Notes: generated by a model not told the origin, from the sequence alone. Positions 36,974-46,220 are shown, numbered from the stretch's first letter. The stretch: 64,000 nt of DNA from JAUIIK01 sp963709995 (GCA_963709995.1 CAVPYN010000013.1:1-64000); one strand, 5' to 3'. Numbers and translations are program-made.

Positions 36974-37798
36974 ATGAAACTTGGCGTCCACCTCCGGCCA
37001 ACGGACGAAACGATCGACATTCGCGAGCTTGCCATCCTGGTCGAAACGGAGGGCTTCGAATCGCTCTGGGTGTCGGAGCACAGCCACATTCCGGTTGCAA
37101 CGGCCTCCCAGTGGCCCGGAGGGGAGGGCATGCCGCGTTTCATGAGCCGCTTCCTCGATCCGTTCCTCTCGCTGGCACGCGCCGCCGCGGTTACTGAGCG
37201 AATCAGGCTCGGGACCGGCATCGTCCTCCTACCGCAGCGCGACACGATTCAGGTCGCCAAAGAAGTCTCGACACTTGATTTCCAGTCGGCTGGTCGGGTG
37301 ATCCTCGGGGTGGGCGCTGGCTGGAACCGTGAGGAGATGCTCAATCACGGTCTCGATCCGGTAAAGCGCTTTCGAAAGATGGGTGAGCAGGTCCAGGCGC
37401 TGAAAGCGATCTGGTCCGAAGATGAAGCTGATTTCCATGGCGACCTCGTGCGCTTCGACGCGATCCAGATGTGGCCGAAACCTGTCCAGCGTTCCCACCT
37501 TCCGATTCTCATCGGCGGCGAGGGGCCGACGGTTCTCGATCGCGTCATCCAGTATGGAGATGGTTGGATACCGAACGATCATCCGGAGCTGCCGGGCCGT
37601 GCGCGTGAATTGCGAAACCGGTTCGAACAGCTTGGACGAGAATCGCTGCCGGTCACAGCGTTCGCCGTCGATCCTGATGCCGGACGAATCCGGCAGTTGG
37701 AGGATGCTGGCGTCGAGCGCTGTGTCTTCAATTTGCCTCGGGGTGATGCCAGCGCTGTGGCTGGGCAGGTGCGACGGCTAGCTCGCTTCCTGATCTGA
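36974..37798 (+). CDS. LLM-class F420-dependent oxidoreductase (Rv2161c-type)
   Basis: A 274-residue luciferase-like TIM barrel from ATG 36974, with GAAGGAG upstream. Blocks: MKLGVHLRPTDETIDIRELA, GFESLWVSEHSHIPV, ERIRLGTGIVLLPQRDTIQV, GRVILGVGAGWNREEMLNHG, PKPVQRSHLPILIGGEGPTV and ILIGG ... GDGWIPNDHPELPG. This is the subgroup often annotated 'TIGR03619 F420'. The natural substrate is unknown. It stands alone between a damaged membrane gene and a tiny membrane ORF. Confidence 0.9.
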   Translation: MKLGVHLRPTDETIDIRELAILVETEGFESLWVSEHSHIPVATASQWPGGEGMPRFMSRFLDPFLSLARAAAVTERIRLGTGIVLLPQRDTIQVAKEVSTLDFQSAGRVILGVGAGWNREEMLNHGLDPVKRFRKMGEQVQALKAIWSEDEADFHGDLVRFDAIQMWPKPVQRSHLPILIGGEGPTVLDRVIQYGDGWIPNDHPELPGRARELRNRFEQLGRESLPVTAFAVDPDAGRIRQLEDAGVERCVFNLPRGDASAVAGQVRRLARFLI

Positions 37799-37922
37799 CA
37801 CAAAAGGCCGCAACGCCGTTGAGATCAAATCCTCCAGGGGTTGTGTCCTCAGCATAGCTCTCTGCATATGGAGCGAAAGCGATTTGCGCCTTACGGTTAG
37901 AAGTGAATCGAAGGGAGAACCC

Positions 37923-37988
37923 ATGCGTATCGGTATCGGAGCCGTTGGACTCATCCTCATCATCCTGCTCTTAATCCTGCCCCTCTAA
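37923..37988 (+). CDS. 21-residue single-span membrane peptide
   Basis: ATG 37923 follows GAAGGGAG at a good distance (four bases further on), and the ORF encodes 21 residues that are almost entirely one membrane span (MRIGIGAVGLILIILLLILP). It resembles the hydrophobic core of very small membrane proteins such as DUF3309-like peptides, though it is shorter. A strong ribosome-binding site in an otherwise empty stretch argues for translation. Confidence 0.5.
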   Translation: MRIGIGAVGLILIILLLILPL

Positions 37989-38141
37989 CCGTTCTGGTGA
38001 GCAGATTTCCAGTGCCGTACCAGAGCGCGCTTCGCTACGAGGCGCGCTCTTACGGTGTGGACATGGTTGGAGCACACGCTCTGATCTCGTACTGTCCCGT
38101 GAACAATCCTCGCCCGTGATCGAGTGGATGTTGCGAGTCAG

Positions 38142-38987
38142 ATGGAGGATAGTCGAAGCCGGATGCAAAAAATAAAGAACCTCGTCGTCGAGGCGTTCGA
38201 GACCGCGCTGAACAGCAACTTGCTGCATTGGGCTGCGTCGGTCGCGTTCTACGCTGCCCTTTCTTTTGGCCCACTTCTTCTGTTGGTGATGATCGGGGCT
38301 TCCTACTTCACTGATGTCGACTGGGCGGCAAGCCGACTGTCAATCGTCCTCGGGAACTTCCTGCCTGATGAGAGCGAGAGTCAGCTTCGTGATTTCGTCA
38401 CCAACGCCGTCCAGTCTCGAAACCGGATTGGCGTGTTCTCGATTATTGCGTTTCTCTATTCCGGAACACGGGTCTTTGCCTCGCTGACTCGTGCCCTGCA
38501 TGTTATCTACGAGCAAGAGGAGGAACGGCAAGTCCTGCGAGAGGCTGCCGCCCAGCTAATCATGTTGTTGACGATCGGCGTCGCCTTTCTCTTTGCCCTG
38601 AGCTCTCGCTATTTTCTCCGGCTGCTCTCGGATGCGCTCCAGTTTCTGCCCTCCGGGGAGGAGCAAGCAGCGCAGCAGATCATTTCCGGCATCGTTCAGA
38701 TTGTGTTGCTCTTTGGCGCGTTCATCCTGATCTATCGCTTTGTCCCGAGCACCGAGGAGAACTGGCGCCCGCCACTGATCGGCGCTGGAGTCGCTACCCT
38801 GCTCTTTGTCATCGTGCGGCCAGCGTTCATCTATTATCTGGAGCGTTTTGGCAATCAGAATCTCATCTATGGATCGGTTGCATCCTTCTTCGTGTTGCTG
38901 CTCTGGATCTGGATCGGCGCGATCATCACCCTGTTCGGTGGCGCTGTTGCCAGCAGCATCCGGAAGGTGGAGAAGCCCCCGGGATAG
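38142..38987 (+). CDS. YihY/BrkB family membrane protein
   Basis: About 281 residues from ATG 38142 (GTG 38124 adds six). It has six membrane spans and the family pattern LLHWAASVAFYAALSFGPLL, SGTRVFASLTRALHVIYEQE, the long helix with LLTIGVAFLFALSS, and FGNQNLIYGSVASFFVLLLW with IGAIITLFGGAVASS. The family was once called ribonuclease BN by mistake; its members are integral membrane proteins of uncertain transport function. Confidence 0.9.
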   Translation: MEDSRSRMQKIKNLVVEAFETALNSNLLHWAASVAFYAALSFGPLLLLVMIGASYFTDVDWAASRLSIVLGNFLPDESESQLRDFVTNAVQSRNRIGVFSIIAFLYSGTRVFASLTRALHVIYEQEEERQVLREAAAQLIMLLTIGVAFLFALSSRYFLRLLSDALQFLPSGEEQAAQQIISGIVQIVLLFGAFILIYRFVPSTEENWRPPLIGAGVATLLFVIVRPAFIYYLERFGNQNLIYGSVASFFVLLLWIWIGAIITLFGGAVASSIRKVEKPPG

Positions 38988-39231
38988 AATGTAGTCTATT
39001 CCTGCAGAGCTCGTTCACCGGCAGAGGCAACACCACCAGATAGGAACCAGTTCTCCTGGAGCGTCTAGCATCTCGGTTGCACCCTGGCCATAGCCCATGC
39101 AAATGATCACCGTCGAGATGACTCTTAGTCAGAATAGAGGGTATGGGGTGGGGAGAGGTGCTAGCGAGCCTGATATTCCAACTCTTCATCACCTCCTGCC
39201 ATCGTTACCGGACGATGGCGGCGGTACATCA

Positions 39232-40317
39232 CTACGGTGGGGCATGTGAGTCTGAAACGCCGCCGGCCTCGTGCCGGTCACGGATTGCGGGGACGAGCAC
39301 GTGGGTGACGAGTACCTGGATCGCGCCAGCGGTGGGCACGGCAATCAGCGCGCCGAGAATTCCGTCGATCGAGCCGCCAGCAAAGACGGCGAAGACACCG
39401 AGGAGCGGATTGATGTTCGCCTGCCGCTGCATGATCTTCGGCATAAGCACATTGCTCTCAACCTGTTGCAAGATGATGTAGAACGCCAGCACCGCCGCCG
39501 CTTTGAGTGGGGAATCGATGAGCGCGATGAGGATTGCCGGGATCGCGGCGGCGATGGGTCCGATGATCGGCACGAGCACCGAAATGCCCGAGAAGATGGC
39601 CAGGACGATCGGGAAGCGAACGCCCAGAAGGCTAAGCCCGATGTAAGTCGCTATGGCCAGGATGATGCCGTCGATGGTGATCGCGCGGACGTAGCCGCCC
39701 ATCTTCTGTCCCATTGCGTCGAGCACGTCGGAGGTCTGCTGGCGTACTCCATTGTCCGGGAAGATCGAGAGAAAATAACGGCGCAATGATGGCGCGGCAA
39801 TAACCCAGTAGATCGAGAGGAAGAACGCGATTACCATCTCGGCCACCGTTGACACGATCTGGAGTGGGATTCGTAAGGCGACGCCGCCACTCGGAAAACT
39901 CTGGTTCTCGAGGAACTCGACGAGCCGCCCGCCACCGAACGGATCGTTCCGGTTGATCAGGTCGACGAGCTCGTCGCAGTTGCTGGGGGCTTCGTCGGCG
40001 ATAATCACGCCGATGGTGAAAAGCAGCCCGAGCACGATCAGCACCAGCACGGCGTAGACCATGATCGCCGCCAGTCCCCTGGGCAGGCGAGTTTCGAGCC
40101 GGTCGACGAGCGGTTCGAGCGCGATGGCGATGATGGCCGAGGCGACGAGAATCGCCAGCGGCCGCGCCAGGAGAAGTATGCCGTAGAGCGCCCCGACGGC
40201 GATAAGGAGCGCCGCCGTCCGGATGAAGACCTCTCGCCAGAACGGACGACCAGCGTCAGTGGCCAGCACGCCCGTCTCCCGGGGGATGGATTCGCTCACC
40301 TGGCAACGCCCAACCAA
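39232..40317 (-). CDS. AI-2E family transporter (PerM/TqsA-like)
   Basis: A 361-residue membrane protein with about eight spans. Family markers are the N-terminal pair (LLIAVGALYGILLLARPLAI, IIAIALEPLVDRLETRLPRG), the soluble middle segment (SPSNCDEL-type region, RYFLSIFPDNGVRQQTSDVL), and the C-terminal block LVPIIGPIAAAIPAILIALI, QQVESNVLMPKIMQRQANIN and GILGALIAVPTAGAIQVLV. It may move small molecules or act as a proton-coupled exporter. The start is TTG 40317 or GTG 40299. Confidence 0.9.
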   Translation of the reverse strand: MVGRCQVSESIPRETGVLATDAGRPFWREVFIRTAALLIAVGALYGILLLARPLAILVASAIIAIALEPLVDRLETRLPRGLAAIMVYAVLVLIVLGLLFTIGVIIADEAPSNCDELVDLINRNDPFGGGRLVEFLENQSFPSGGVALRIPLQIVSTVAEMVIAFFLSIYWVIAAPSLRRYFLSIFPDNGVRQQTSDVLDAMGQKMGGYVRAITIDGIILAIATYIGLSLLGVRFPIVLAIFSGISVLVPIIGPIAAAIPAILIALIDSPLKAAAVLAFYIILQQVESNVLMPKIMQRQANINPLLGVFAVFAGGSIDGILGALIAVPTAGAIQVLVTHVLVPAIRDRHEAGGVSDSHAPP

Positions 40318-40576
40318 CTAGTCTTCCTCATGGGTTCGACTGTAACAAACCATGCGAGGAAAGATGCCGCGGTCCGGCGGAACGTGTCCGCAATTGAACC
40401 GGTTGCCTGTACACCGGCCTACGTCAATGGATTGCTGGCACATCGTGGTATCGTCCCCGAGAAAACGAACCTCTCCGACATTGAATGCGTCGCCGGGTCG
40501 GTAGGGGCGTTACACAGACACGCGCCAGCAGCGCTTCTCTACCCTGCCTTGGACATGGATCCCAGACGCGCGCCGC

Positions 40577-41038
40577 CTATGGGTAACGCCTGCGAAAGCG
40601 CTCCAGCACCAGCGGCATGGTTGGATCGAACTCCCGGCCGATCGACGGTAACGTTCGGCTGAAATAGCGTTCGTGGGCGGCATACCAGGATTCCCAGGTA
40701 CGGTCATCTTCCCCCTCGTCGTAGGCGAATTGTGCGTCCACCTGGTTCATTGGCATGATCCGGATTTCAACCGTCTCGATGGCGCATTTCGGCGTGCCGT
40801 CGCCGGCAAGAATAATCGAGAGATCACCCGGTTGGGGGATAGGCTCGTTCTCAGCTTCGAATCGCCAGAGCGCGTCACAGGTTGCCGTCTTGCTGCCCTC
40901 CATCACCAGCGCCAACAGTTCATCCGCAAGCTCCGGCGAGTCTCCAAAGTGCCAGGCTTGAGGTGGATCCACCGGAACTGCCGATCCTAACTCTTCTCGG
41001 GATTGATTCCAAAACTCCACTATCGCTGCTGTAGTCAT
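40577..41038 (-). CDS. ASCH domain protein
   Basis: A 153-residue protein matching YhfF/ASCH proteins: AWHFGDSPELADELLALVME, the conserved GSKTATCDALWRFE, PQPGDLSIILAGDGTPKCAI and ETVEIRIMPMNQVDAQFAYD, ending EGEDDRTWESWYAAHERYF. The lysine of GSKTAT and the threonine following it form the usual site; ASCH proteins are linked to RNA or modified-nucleoside chemistry (a family member is an N4-acetylcytidine amidohydrolase). Confidence 0.88.
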   Translation of the reverse strand: MTTAAIVEFWNQSREELGSAVPVDPPQAWHFGDSPELADELLALVMEGSKTATCDALWRFEAENEPIPQPGDLSIILAGDGTPKCAIETVEIRIMPMNQVDAQFAYDEGEDDRTWESWYAAHERYFSRTLPSIGREFDPTMPLVLERFRRRYP

Positions 41039-41544
41039 GCTCTCCTCTTTTCTTCAGAGACGGCCCCTGATGACGACATCGATGATCCCACAGCTTCGGA
41101 CTGGATTGTGACGCCATCGAGAACTAGACCTGTTTGTAGTCAAACTGGCCGATGAACAAGCATGTTGTTTCGACCCGGGCGCCCGTGAAACGAGTAGCCG
41201 AAATCCCGAGGCCGCGATATCGACATGTTCAATGGTCTGATCTCTGTCAAAACATCGCCGTTGGCGCGTCTCGGTCTTGTTTCCGCTGTCTCCCCGGGCC
41301 TGGACTGACGGGGTCGCCAGACGGGCCAGCGGCGACGTCTCTACGAATGCAGGCTCTCGTGAGTCATCCGGACCAAACGAATCTCTCATAGTGAAACAGT
41401 GGTAGTTAGCCTAAGCGCAAAGGTTCGCCTGAACGCAGGTGGGTTCAAAAGTAAGTGGGCTGACGAATCGTTGGTGACCAATGGCGGGTAGTCGGTCTGG
41501 GTCGTGGCGCGTAGCTTCTGAAGCGGAGGCTATGCGTTATTCGA
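41039..41544. other. Intergenic with repeat debris
   Basis: No gene is supported. It carries several half-copies of the GTAGAGACG palindrome (GTTGGCGCGTCTCGG near 41253, GGCGACGTCTCTACG near 41331) and a GAGTCATCCGG fragment near 41360 similar to the inverted repeat at 23894-23954. It appears to be a landing place for small palindromic repeats. Confidence 0.45.
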
Positions 41545-43527
41545 TTGGCGAAAACGAGGTCCAGATTGTCTATTCGACATGCCGCATTTCAGATCGTCCG
41601 GCTTATGGCGCTCACGGCCATTATGGCCGGCATCGTAGCTTCCGGCGTCCTCTCCGGTTTCGGCGAAGAAGGCTCTGGAGACGCACTTGCGCTCAGAATC
41701 AACAAGACCGTCGAAAGCATCTGGGAGCGCTCCGATGGTCCAGTATCGCGAAAGCAGGTCGACCGGGCCTGGCTGTGGGGCCCAGAGCCAGTTACGACCT
41801 CGACTGAATACTATCCGGGCAGCCCTTCCGGTTTGCGGACGCTCGTCTACTACGACAAAGGGCGCCTGGACATTCTCAATCCGGAATCGAACACCGGCGA
41901 CGAGTGGTATGCGGTTGGGGGCTTGCTTGTCCAGGAGATGCTGGCCGGCCGGGTCCAACTCGGTGACGCTTTCTTTGTCGACCGGCCTGCCCCGGAGATC
42001 CCACTGACTGGCGACTTTGGCCAGGTGAGTCCTGTCACCTATCGCACACTTGCGCCCTTTACCAGCGCCTGGCAGGGCGGCGACGTCGCCAACGCACAGG
42101 AGCGCCAGGCTCAGCCACGGGCCGGAGAGATAGTCGCCGTCCATCTCGGTGGCGACGGCGGGATCGATCCCGGATTGCATGCTGGCTCGAGCGTCTACTA
42201 TGGCTCGTTTGACGACACAACGAACCATAACATCGCCGATGTGTTCGATCGCTGGGTTGGCGCGCAGCCGTACCCGTCTCTTTACTTGCTCGGCCATCCA
42301 ATCAGTGAACCATATTGGGTTGACACCGTCGTCAATGGGGAGGGACAGACAGTCCTCATTCAGGCGTTCGAACGACGGGTGCTGACCTACAATCCCAACC
42401 GTCCAGTGGGCTGGCAAGTTGAGTCCTCAAATGCTGGCCAACACTACCGTGCCTGGCGTTCCCTGGCGACGGTGACCGATCCGGAGTACATGCCATTGGC
42501 GGCTGAGATACCTTTCGGCGAGGAGGTTGTCGGGTCGGCGCTGAGATGGGATGTTGATCCGTTCATGCTCGCCGCGATCAGCAAGGTAACTTCGTCAGGC
42601 AACCTTCAGGACATCAACGCGAATGGCGGGCGAGGCCTGCTGGCGGTCCACCCGCGGCTCCACGACATACCTGGCCTAGAAGCGCTCGTCGATCCTGCCA
42701 TCAACGCTGACAATGGAGCGCGAGCGCTCAAGTTCTGGATGCCCGACGGCGTTGAGAGCTTCGACTGGCGCAGCGTGCTGGCAAACTACTATACGCATGG
42801 AAACGTGGACTGGAGTAGTGCTTCATTGGAGTCCTTCGTCCACAATGTGCTCGAGGCGTATGACGACCTCAGAGGTGAGCATCCCAGGCTGGAAGCTGGT
42901 CCAGCCGCAAGTGAGGTCTGGGGCGGAGTGCTGGCGACTGGCCCGGCAGCCTTCTACGATCCCAGCTACACCACGCCGTGGTGGGAGCGCACGCAACAGC
43001 TTTACGCGAGCAAGGGCGTGATTGCGGCGAGCTACGAGCCGGATCCGGACGGTTACTACTGTGTCCGGCCCGGGTACGTCCCTGGCGAGCGACTCCGGTT
43101 GCGGGCCAACGGCGTGACGATCACCTGTACTATCGGTGACATGGTGGCCGATCACGATCTTCATAACTGGTTGCTGGTCTCTGGATGGGCCGTTGAATTG
43201 AGCTGGTCGGCGTTTAGCGCTCTCGGCCTCCAGCACTACAACTATGTTGAGGTCGATTATCCGGGCTCCTGGGCAAAGAGCGTTCCACCCATTCCCCCGC
43301 CAGCGCCCAAACCGCAGAACCCGCCGCCAGCAGCGACCCAGCCAGCGCCGACTCAGGTTCCGGTTGTGCCGGAGCCAGCGCCTGGCCAAGTTCCAGAAGT
43401 CGAGCCGGTGGATTCGCCGCCCCCGATGTTGCCAGCGAATTCAGGAACGGAGCCGGTTCCGCCAGTAGCTGAACCGGAGCCTGATCCGCCCGCGGAAGCA
43501 GTCCCCGATCCGACGCCAGCGCCCTGA
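41545..43527 (+). CDS. Exported multidomain protein: WMWG-like module, degenerate transglycosylase, DPBB-like domain
   Basis: A 660-residue protein with a TTG start and an N-terminal export signal (LMALTAIMAGIVASGVLSGF). Residues about 50-310 are the same module as in the NHL proteins (IWERSDGPV, RAWLWGPEPVTT, VYYDKGRLDI, FERRVLTYNPNRPVGWQVES). Residues about 335-440 resemble a lytic transglycosylase (DPFMLAAISKVTSSGNLQDI, NGGRGLLAVHP), but the catalytic Glu position appears to be Thr. Residues about 495-570 (GVIAASYEPDPDGYYCVRPG, RLRLRANGVTITCTIGDMVA) look like an RlpA/3D double-psi barrel with a conserved Asp-His-Asp-like DHDLHNW. A Pro-rich tail ends it. A wall-associated, non-catalytic role is inferred. 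Confidence 0.75.
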   Translation: MAKTRSRLSIRHAAFQIVRLMALTAIMAGIVASGVLSGFGEEGSGDALALRINKTVESIWERSDGPVSRKQVDRAWLWGPEPVTTSTEYYPGSPSGLRTLVYYDKGRLDILNPESNTGDEWYAVGGLLVQEMLAGRVQLGDAFFVDRPAPEIPLTGDFGQVSPVTYRTLAPFTSAWQGGDVANAQERQAQPRAGEIVAVHLGGDGGIDPGLHAGSSVYYGSFDDTTNHNIADVFDRWVGAQPYPSLYLLGHPISEPYWVDTVVNGEGQTVLIQAFERRVLTYNPNRPVGWQVESSNAGQHYRAWRSLATVTDPEYMPLAAEIPFGEEVVGSALRWDVDPFMLAAISKVTSSGNLQDINANGGRGLLAVHPRLHDIPGLEALVDPAINADNGARALKFWMPDGVESFDWRSVLANYYTHGNVDWSSASLESFVHNVLEAYDDLRGEHPRLEAGPAASEVWGGVLATGPAAFYDPSYTTPWWERTQQLYASKGVIAASYEPDPDGYYCVRPGYVPGERLRLRANGVTITCTIGDMVADHDLHNWLLVSGWAVELSWSAFSALGLQHYNYVEVDYPGSWAKSVPPIPPPAPKPQNPPPAATQPAPTQVPVVPEPAPGQVPEVEPVDSPPPMLPANSGTEPVPPVAEPEPDPPAEAVPDPTPAP

Positions 43528-43553
43528 TAGCTGGCGGTCGAGACCCGCGACAA

Positions 43554-43590
43554 CCGCTACAGACTGGTGCTCAATGCCAGTCTGTAGCGG
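43554..43590 (+). terminator. Perfect 14-bp terminator-like hairpin
   Basis: Arms CCGCTACAGACTGG (43554-43567) and CCAGTCTGTAGCGG (43577-43590) pair fully around nine bases, 27 bases after the exported protein's stop. Confidence 0.7.
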
Positions 43591-43682
43591 CCTCTTCCGT
43601 CTCACCGTGCGACGATGGATAATCTCTGGCAAGGCGCGGCTCGCCACGATCGCGAACCATGTAATGCATGAAAGAGGTTGCT

Positions 43683-44192
43683 ATGCCATCCAAGTCCGAA
43701 CTCAAGGATCAGATCCAAGGTTCCCGGCAGCGTTTCGCGAATGCCGTGAAAGACGTGGATGCGAGAACCCTGGAGACGCTCGCGATATGTGGTGTCTGGA
43801 CTTCCCGCGATGTTGCGGGCCATCTCGCGGATTGGAATCTTGAATTTCTCGCCATTGCCGACCACGCGACCGGTGGCCCGACACCCGCTCGTCCTGCTAT
43901 CCTGGATTTCGAAGCGTTCAATACCAGCCATGCTGAGGCAAGGAAAGGCCAGTCATGGGCCGAAGCCTATGGAGACCTGGATGCATCGGTCGACAGTTCC
44001 CTCGCCGCGCTGGATAGCTCTTCTGACGAGCAACTGGCAACGGTGATCCCGTTCCCATGGGGTGGCGAGGGAGAGCTCTATCACGTCTTTGATGGTGTCG
44101 CCGAGCACATGGACGAGCACGTCGTTGATCTGGAGGAGTATCTCCATGATTCGTCAGCAAGTGCGGGATCTACAAGAAGTCAACATGCATAG
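43683..44192 (+). CDS. DinB/ClbS-like (DfsB family) protein
   Basis: About 169 residues from ATG 43683. It opens SKSELKDQIQGSRQRFANAV, with TLETLAICGVWTSRDVAGHL then ADWNLEFLAIADHATGG, and near the end FDGVAEHMDEHVVDLEEYLH. This is the four-helix DinB fold with W-S/T-x-x-D-V-x-x-H-L, as in ClbS/DfsB-type proteins. Histidines in GHL and AEHMDEH can make a metal site. Function unknown; relatives include damage- or self-resistance proteins. Confidence 0.75.
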   Translation: MPSKSELKDQIQGSRQRFANAVKDVDARTLETLAICGVWTSRDVAGHLADWNLEFLAIADHATGGPTPARPAILDFEAFNTSHAEARKGQSWAEAYGDLDASVDSSLAALDSSSDEQLATVIPFPWGGEGELYHVFDGVAEHMDEHVVDLEEYLHDSSASAGSTRSQHA

Positions 44193-44347
44193 TTCCCGGC
44201 ATCCGTAGCAGGTCAATCAAGACGCCATCAGCGCGATTGCGTATCAGTGACCGGAGATGTTGCAGGATCCGGGCTGAGCGTAAATTCAGGCACATAAGGC
44301 GCTGCGCTGCCAGATCCTAATCTGCCGTTCACATGCCACTTACATTT

Positions 44348-44369
44348 CACTGCCAGGTTAATGGCAGTG
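44348..44369. promoter_or_regulatory. 8-bp inverted repeat, candidate operator
   Basis: CACTGCCA-GGTTAA-TGGCAGTG is a perfect palindrome ending 37 bases before the gene at 44407, in the place expected for a repressor site. It could also form a hairpin in the leader RNA. Confidence 0.45.
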
Positions 44370-44406
44370 TCGTTGCGATGCTGCTCAAACCATCGGAGGT
44401 GTGTCG

Positions 44407-44745
44407 ATGTGTGCCCTCGTTGTAGCCCTGAAGTTCATCGAAGTCACGACAAGTGCGGAAGATCAGCTTGAGACGTTTGCCCGTCAGATCGCATCGGTGG
44501 ACGGTTTGCGTTCAACTTGCTGGCTTCGATCTGGAAACCGGATCATGCTGGTCCAAATGTATGAGTCACACGCAGCGGCCAACAGCTTTCTGGATGGCAC
44601 GTTGTTTGCGAATCTGGGGCGTTTGCCCGGCTGTCAGGATGTATTCGCCGCTGGCTACGATGTCCAGACGCAGTTGAACGCGTATTCTGTCCCCGGCGCG
44701 ATCGAGTCCGTCGATATCGTGGAGCGCCAATTTGTCTATGCCTGA
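44407..44745 (+). CDS. Hypothetical protein, possible dimeric alpha/beta (ABM-like) fold
   Basis: A 112-residue protein from ATG 44407, with GGAGG eight bases upstream. Strand-helix-strand spacing (ALVVALKFIEVTTSAEDQLE, IASVDGLRSTCWLRSGNRIM, LVQMYESHAAANSFLDGTLF) recalls antibiotic-biosynthesis-monooxygenase-like dimers, where E-S-x-x-A-A marks the helix. No catalytic motif is known for it. Family call weak, gene call good. Confidence 0.65.
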   Translation: MCALVVALKFIEVTTSAEDQLETFARQIASVDGLRSTCWLRSGNRIMLVQMYESHAAANSFLDGTLFANLGRLPGCQDVFAAGYDVQTQLNAYSVPGAIESVDIVERQFVYA

Positions 44746-44870
44746 ATGGGTGTTTCTCAGGCGTTGGGTGGACCGGTGTGCTTAGTCACCAAACAGAGAG
44801 AATATGACGCCTGTCCCTGCGATCCAGGCACTCGTCTTCTCCCCTTGCCCCTTCGATATCGTGGCATGGT

Positions 44871-45431
44871 CTAGCCGGTGGTTGTCAACGTCGAGAGTCC
44901 CTGTCCACCTCGGACGTCGAGAGCCATCGTGGTACCTGCTGCCGGGCGAGAGACCAGAGAATCGGATCCTCCCGCCGCGATTTGAACGGTTACCGGGTGA
45001 TTCAGCCGGTCGAAGTCGGCGCGGCGAATGGTCACAATATCCTGAGCACTCCCGGCATAGAAACGGAAACGTTGATCGCCTGCTAGCTGTCCATCGATGT
45101 AGACGGGCATCTGCCAGAACGCGCCGAGCGGGGGTAGAAACCTCAGGTCCACGTCCGGAAAGGCGGGGCGCAAGCTGACTTGATCGATGATCGTAACGTT
45201 TCTTTCGGCGAATGCTCGTTGCAGCAAGATGGCGTCAATCTCCTGATCGGCGCGCAACACCAGCATGACGAGATGATTGTTTACGAACGCTAGATCAGCC
45301 TGCACGAACGAGGCGGCTGATTGCTCAGTTCTCGCTGGCGTGTCGCAAGGAGTTATGTCTTCAGTGTGCTCCATCGTGAATGGAACATGATTGTCGCTCA
45401 AGTAGGAGACTAGCCGTTGTCGAAACTGCAT
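44871..45431 (-). CDS. YbaK/EbsC-type aminoacyl-tRNA deacylase-like protein
   Basis: From ATG 45431 (GGTTGGAGAA upstream) the product is 186 residues. The YbaK/ProX fold is indicated by YLSDNHVPFTMEHTEDITPC, AASFVQADLAFVNNHLVMLV, DAILLQRAFAERNVTIIDQV and the strand LPPLGAFWQMPVYID, where P-L-G-x-F-W/G is family-like. Family members hydrolyse mischarged tRNAs in trans. The conserved lysine (AKxx) is replaced here by FVQAD, so activity is uncertain. The tail beyond residue 150 is extra. Confidence 0.7.
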   Translation of the reverse strand: MQFRQRLVSYLSDNHVPFTMEHTEDITPCDTPARTEQSAASFVQADLAFVNNHLVMLVLRADQEIDAILLQRAFAERNVTIIDQVSLRPAFPDVDLRFLPPLGAFWQMPVYIDGQLAGDQRFRFYAGSAQDIVTIRRADFDRLNHPVTVQIAAGGSDSLVSRPAAGTTMALDVRGGQGLSTLTTTG

Positions 45432-45548
45432 TTCTCCAACCCTCCCTGTTTCTGAGTGCTGTTTGACCTGGAAGTTCGGCGGATTCCTCGCCACGGCTTG
45501 CTCCAGCCCTGGCGAGGCGCGGTTATCGTTAGCCTGTATGACCTGCGT

Positions 45549-46220
45549 CTAGGTGATCCGGATCTCCAGGTTGTTCGTTACTTCATGGACTCCCGGAGCC
45601 CGCCAGACCGCTTCTTCCGCCTGGCGTTTTTCAGCCCGCGAACTGACCGCCCCGCTCAGCGTGACATGACCCTGGTCCATCTCGATCCGAATGCGCTCGG
45701 CATCGAGTTCGGCGTGGCGCACAAGGGCCAGCTCGATGAGCTGCTGAATCTCCTCTTCCGACGAAGGATGTTGACGGACCCGGATGAGATTCGTGATCGC
45801 CTTAACACCCTTGATTCGTTTCGTTGCCGCTACGGTCTGCTCGCGCTGGAAGTTCCAGTCGACTTCACCCTCAAGCGTCACGTGGCCGTCACTGACCCGA
45901 ATATCGATCTGCTCGAACGGCGTTGCCGGATTCCATTCCAACGTATCCGCGATGGCGCGGGCGAGGTCGGTATCCGATCGAAATGCCATCCCGGCCGGCC
46001 GGACAATGATGTTGTTCGCAACTGCGCGCACCCCGCTCACCCTCAGCGCCGCGTGCTCCGCGGCCCAGTTCTGGGTGAATGTGTGCACGGTGCCGGTCAG
46101 CGTGACAACCCCATCGTCGACCTCGACGCCGACATCGGTCACCTCGACTTCGGGATCCCAGTCCAGTTCATCAATCACGGCTTGTTGGATATCTGCATCG
46201 GTAAACACTGGCGTTAGCAT
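45549..46220 (-). CDS. Protein with three BON domains
   Basis: About 223 residues from ATG 46220 (GAGGCAAGTGAG upstream). Three successive BON units occur, each a helix-strand-strand-helix ending in a glycine-rich turn: DDGVVTLTGTVHTFTQNWAA with GVRAVANNIIVRP, DGHVTLEGEVDWNFQREQTV with GVKAITNLIRVRQ, and QGHVTLSGAVSSRAEKRQAE with GVHEVTNNLEI. There is no signal peptide, so it is probably cytoplasmic. BON domains bind phospholipid or act in stress responses. It is next to Hsp20 on the same strand, suggesting a stress-linked cluster. Confidence 0.92.
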   Translation of the reverse strand: MLTPVFTDADIQQAVIDELDWDPEVEVTDVGVEVDDGVVTLTGTVHTFTQNWAAEHAALRVSGVRAVANNIIVRPAGMAFRSDTDLARAIADTLEWNPATPFEQIDIRVSDGHVTLEGEVDWNFQREQTVAATKRIKGVKAITNLIRVRQHPSSEEEIQQLIELALVRHAELDAERIRIEMDQGHVTLSGAVSSRAEKRQAEEAVWRAPGVHEVTNNLEIRIT

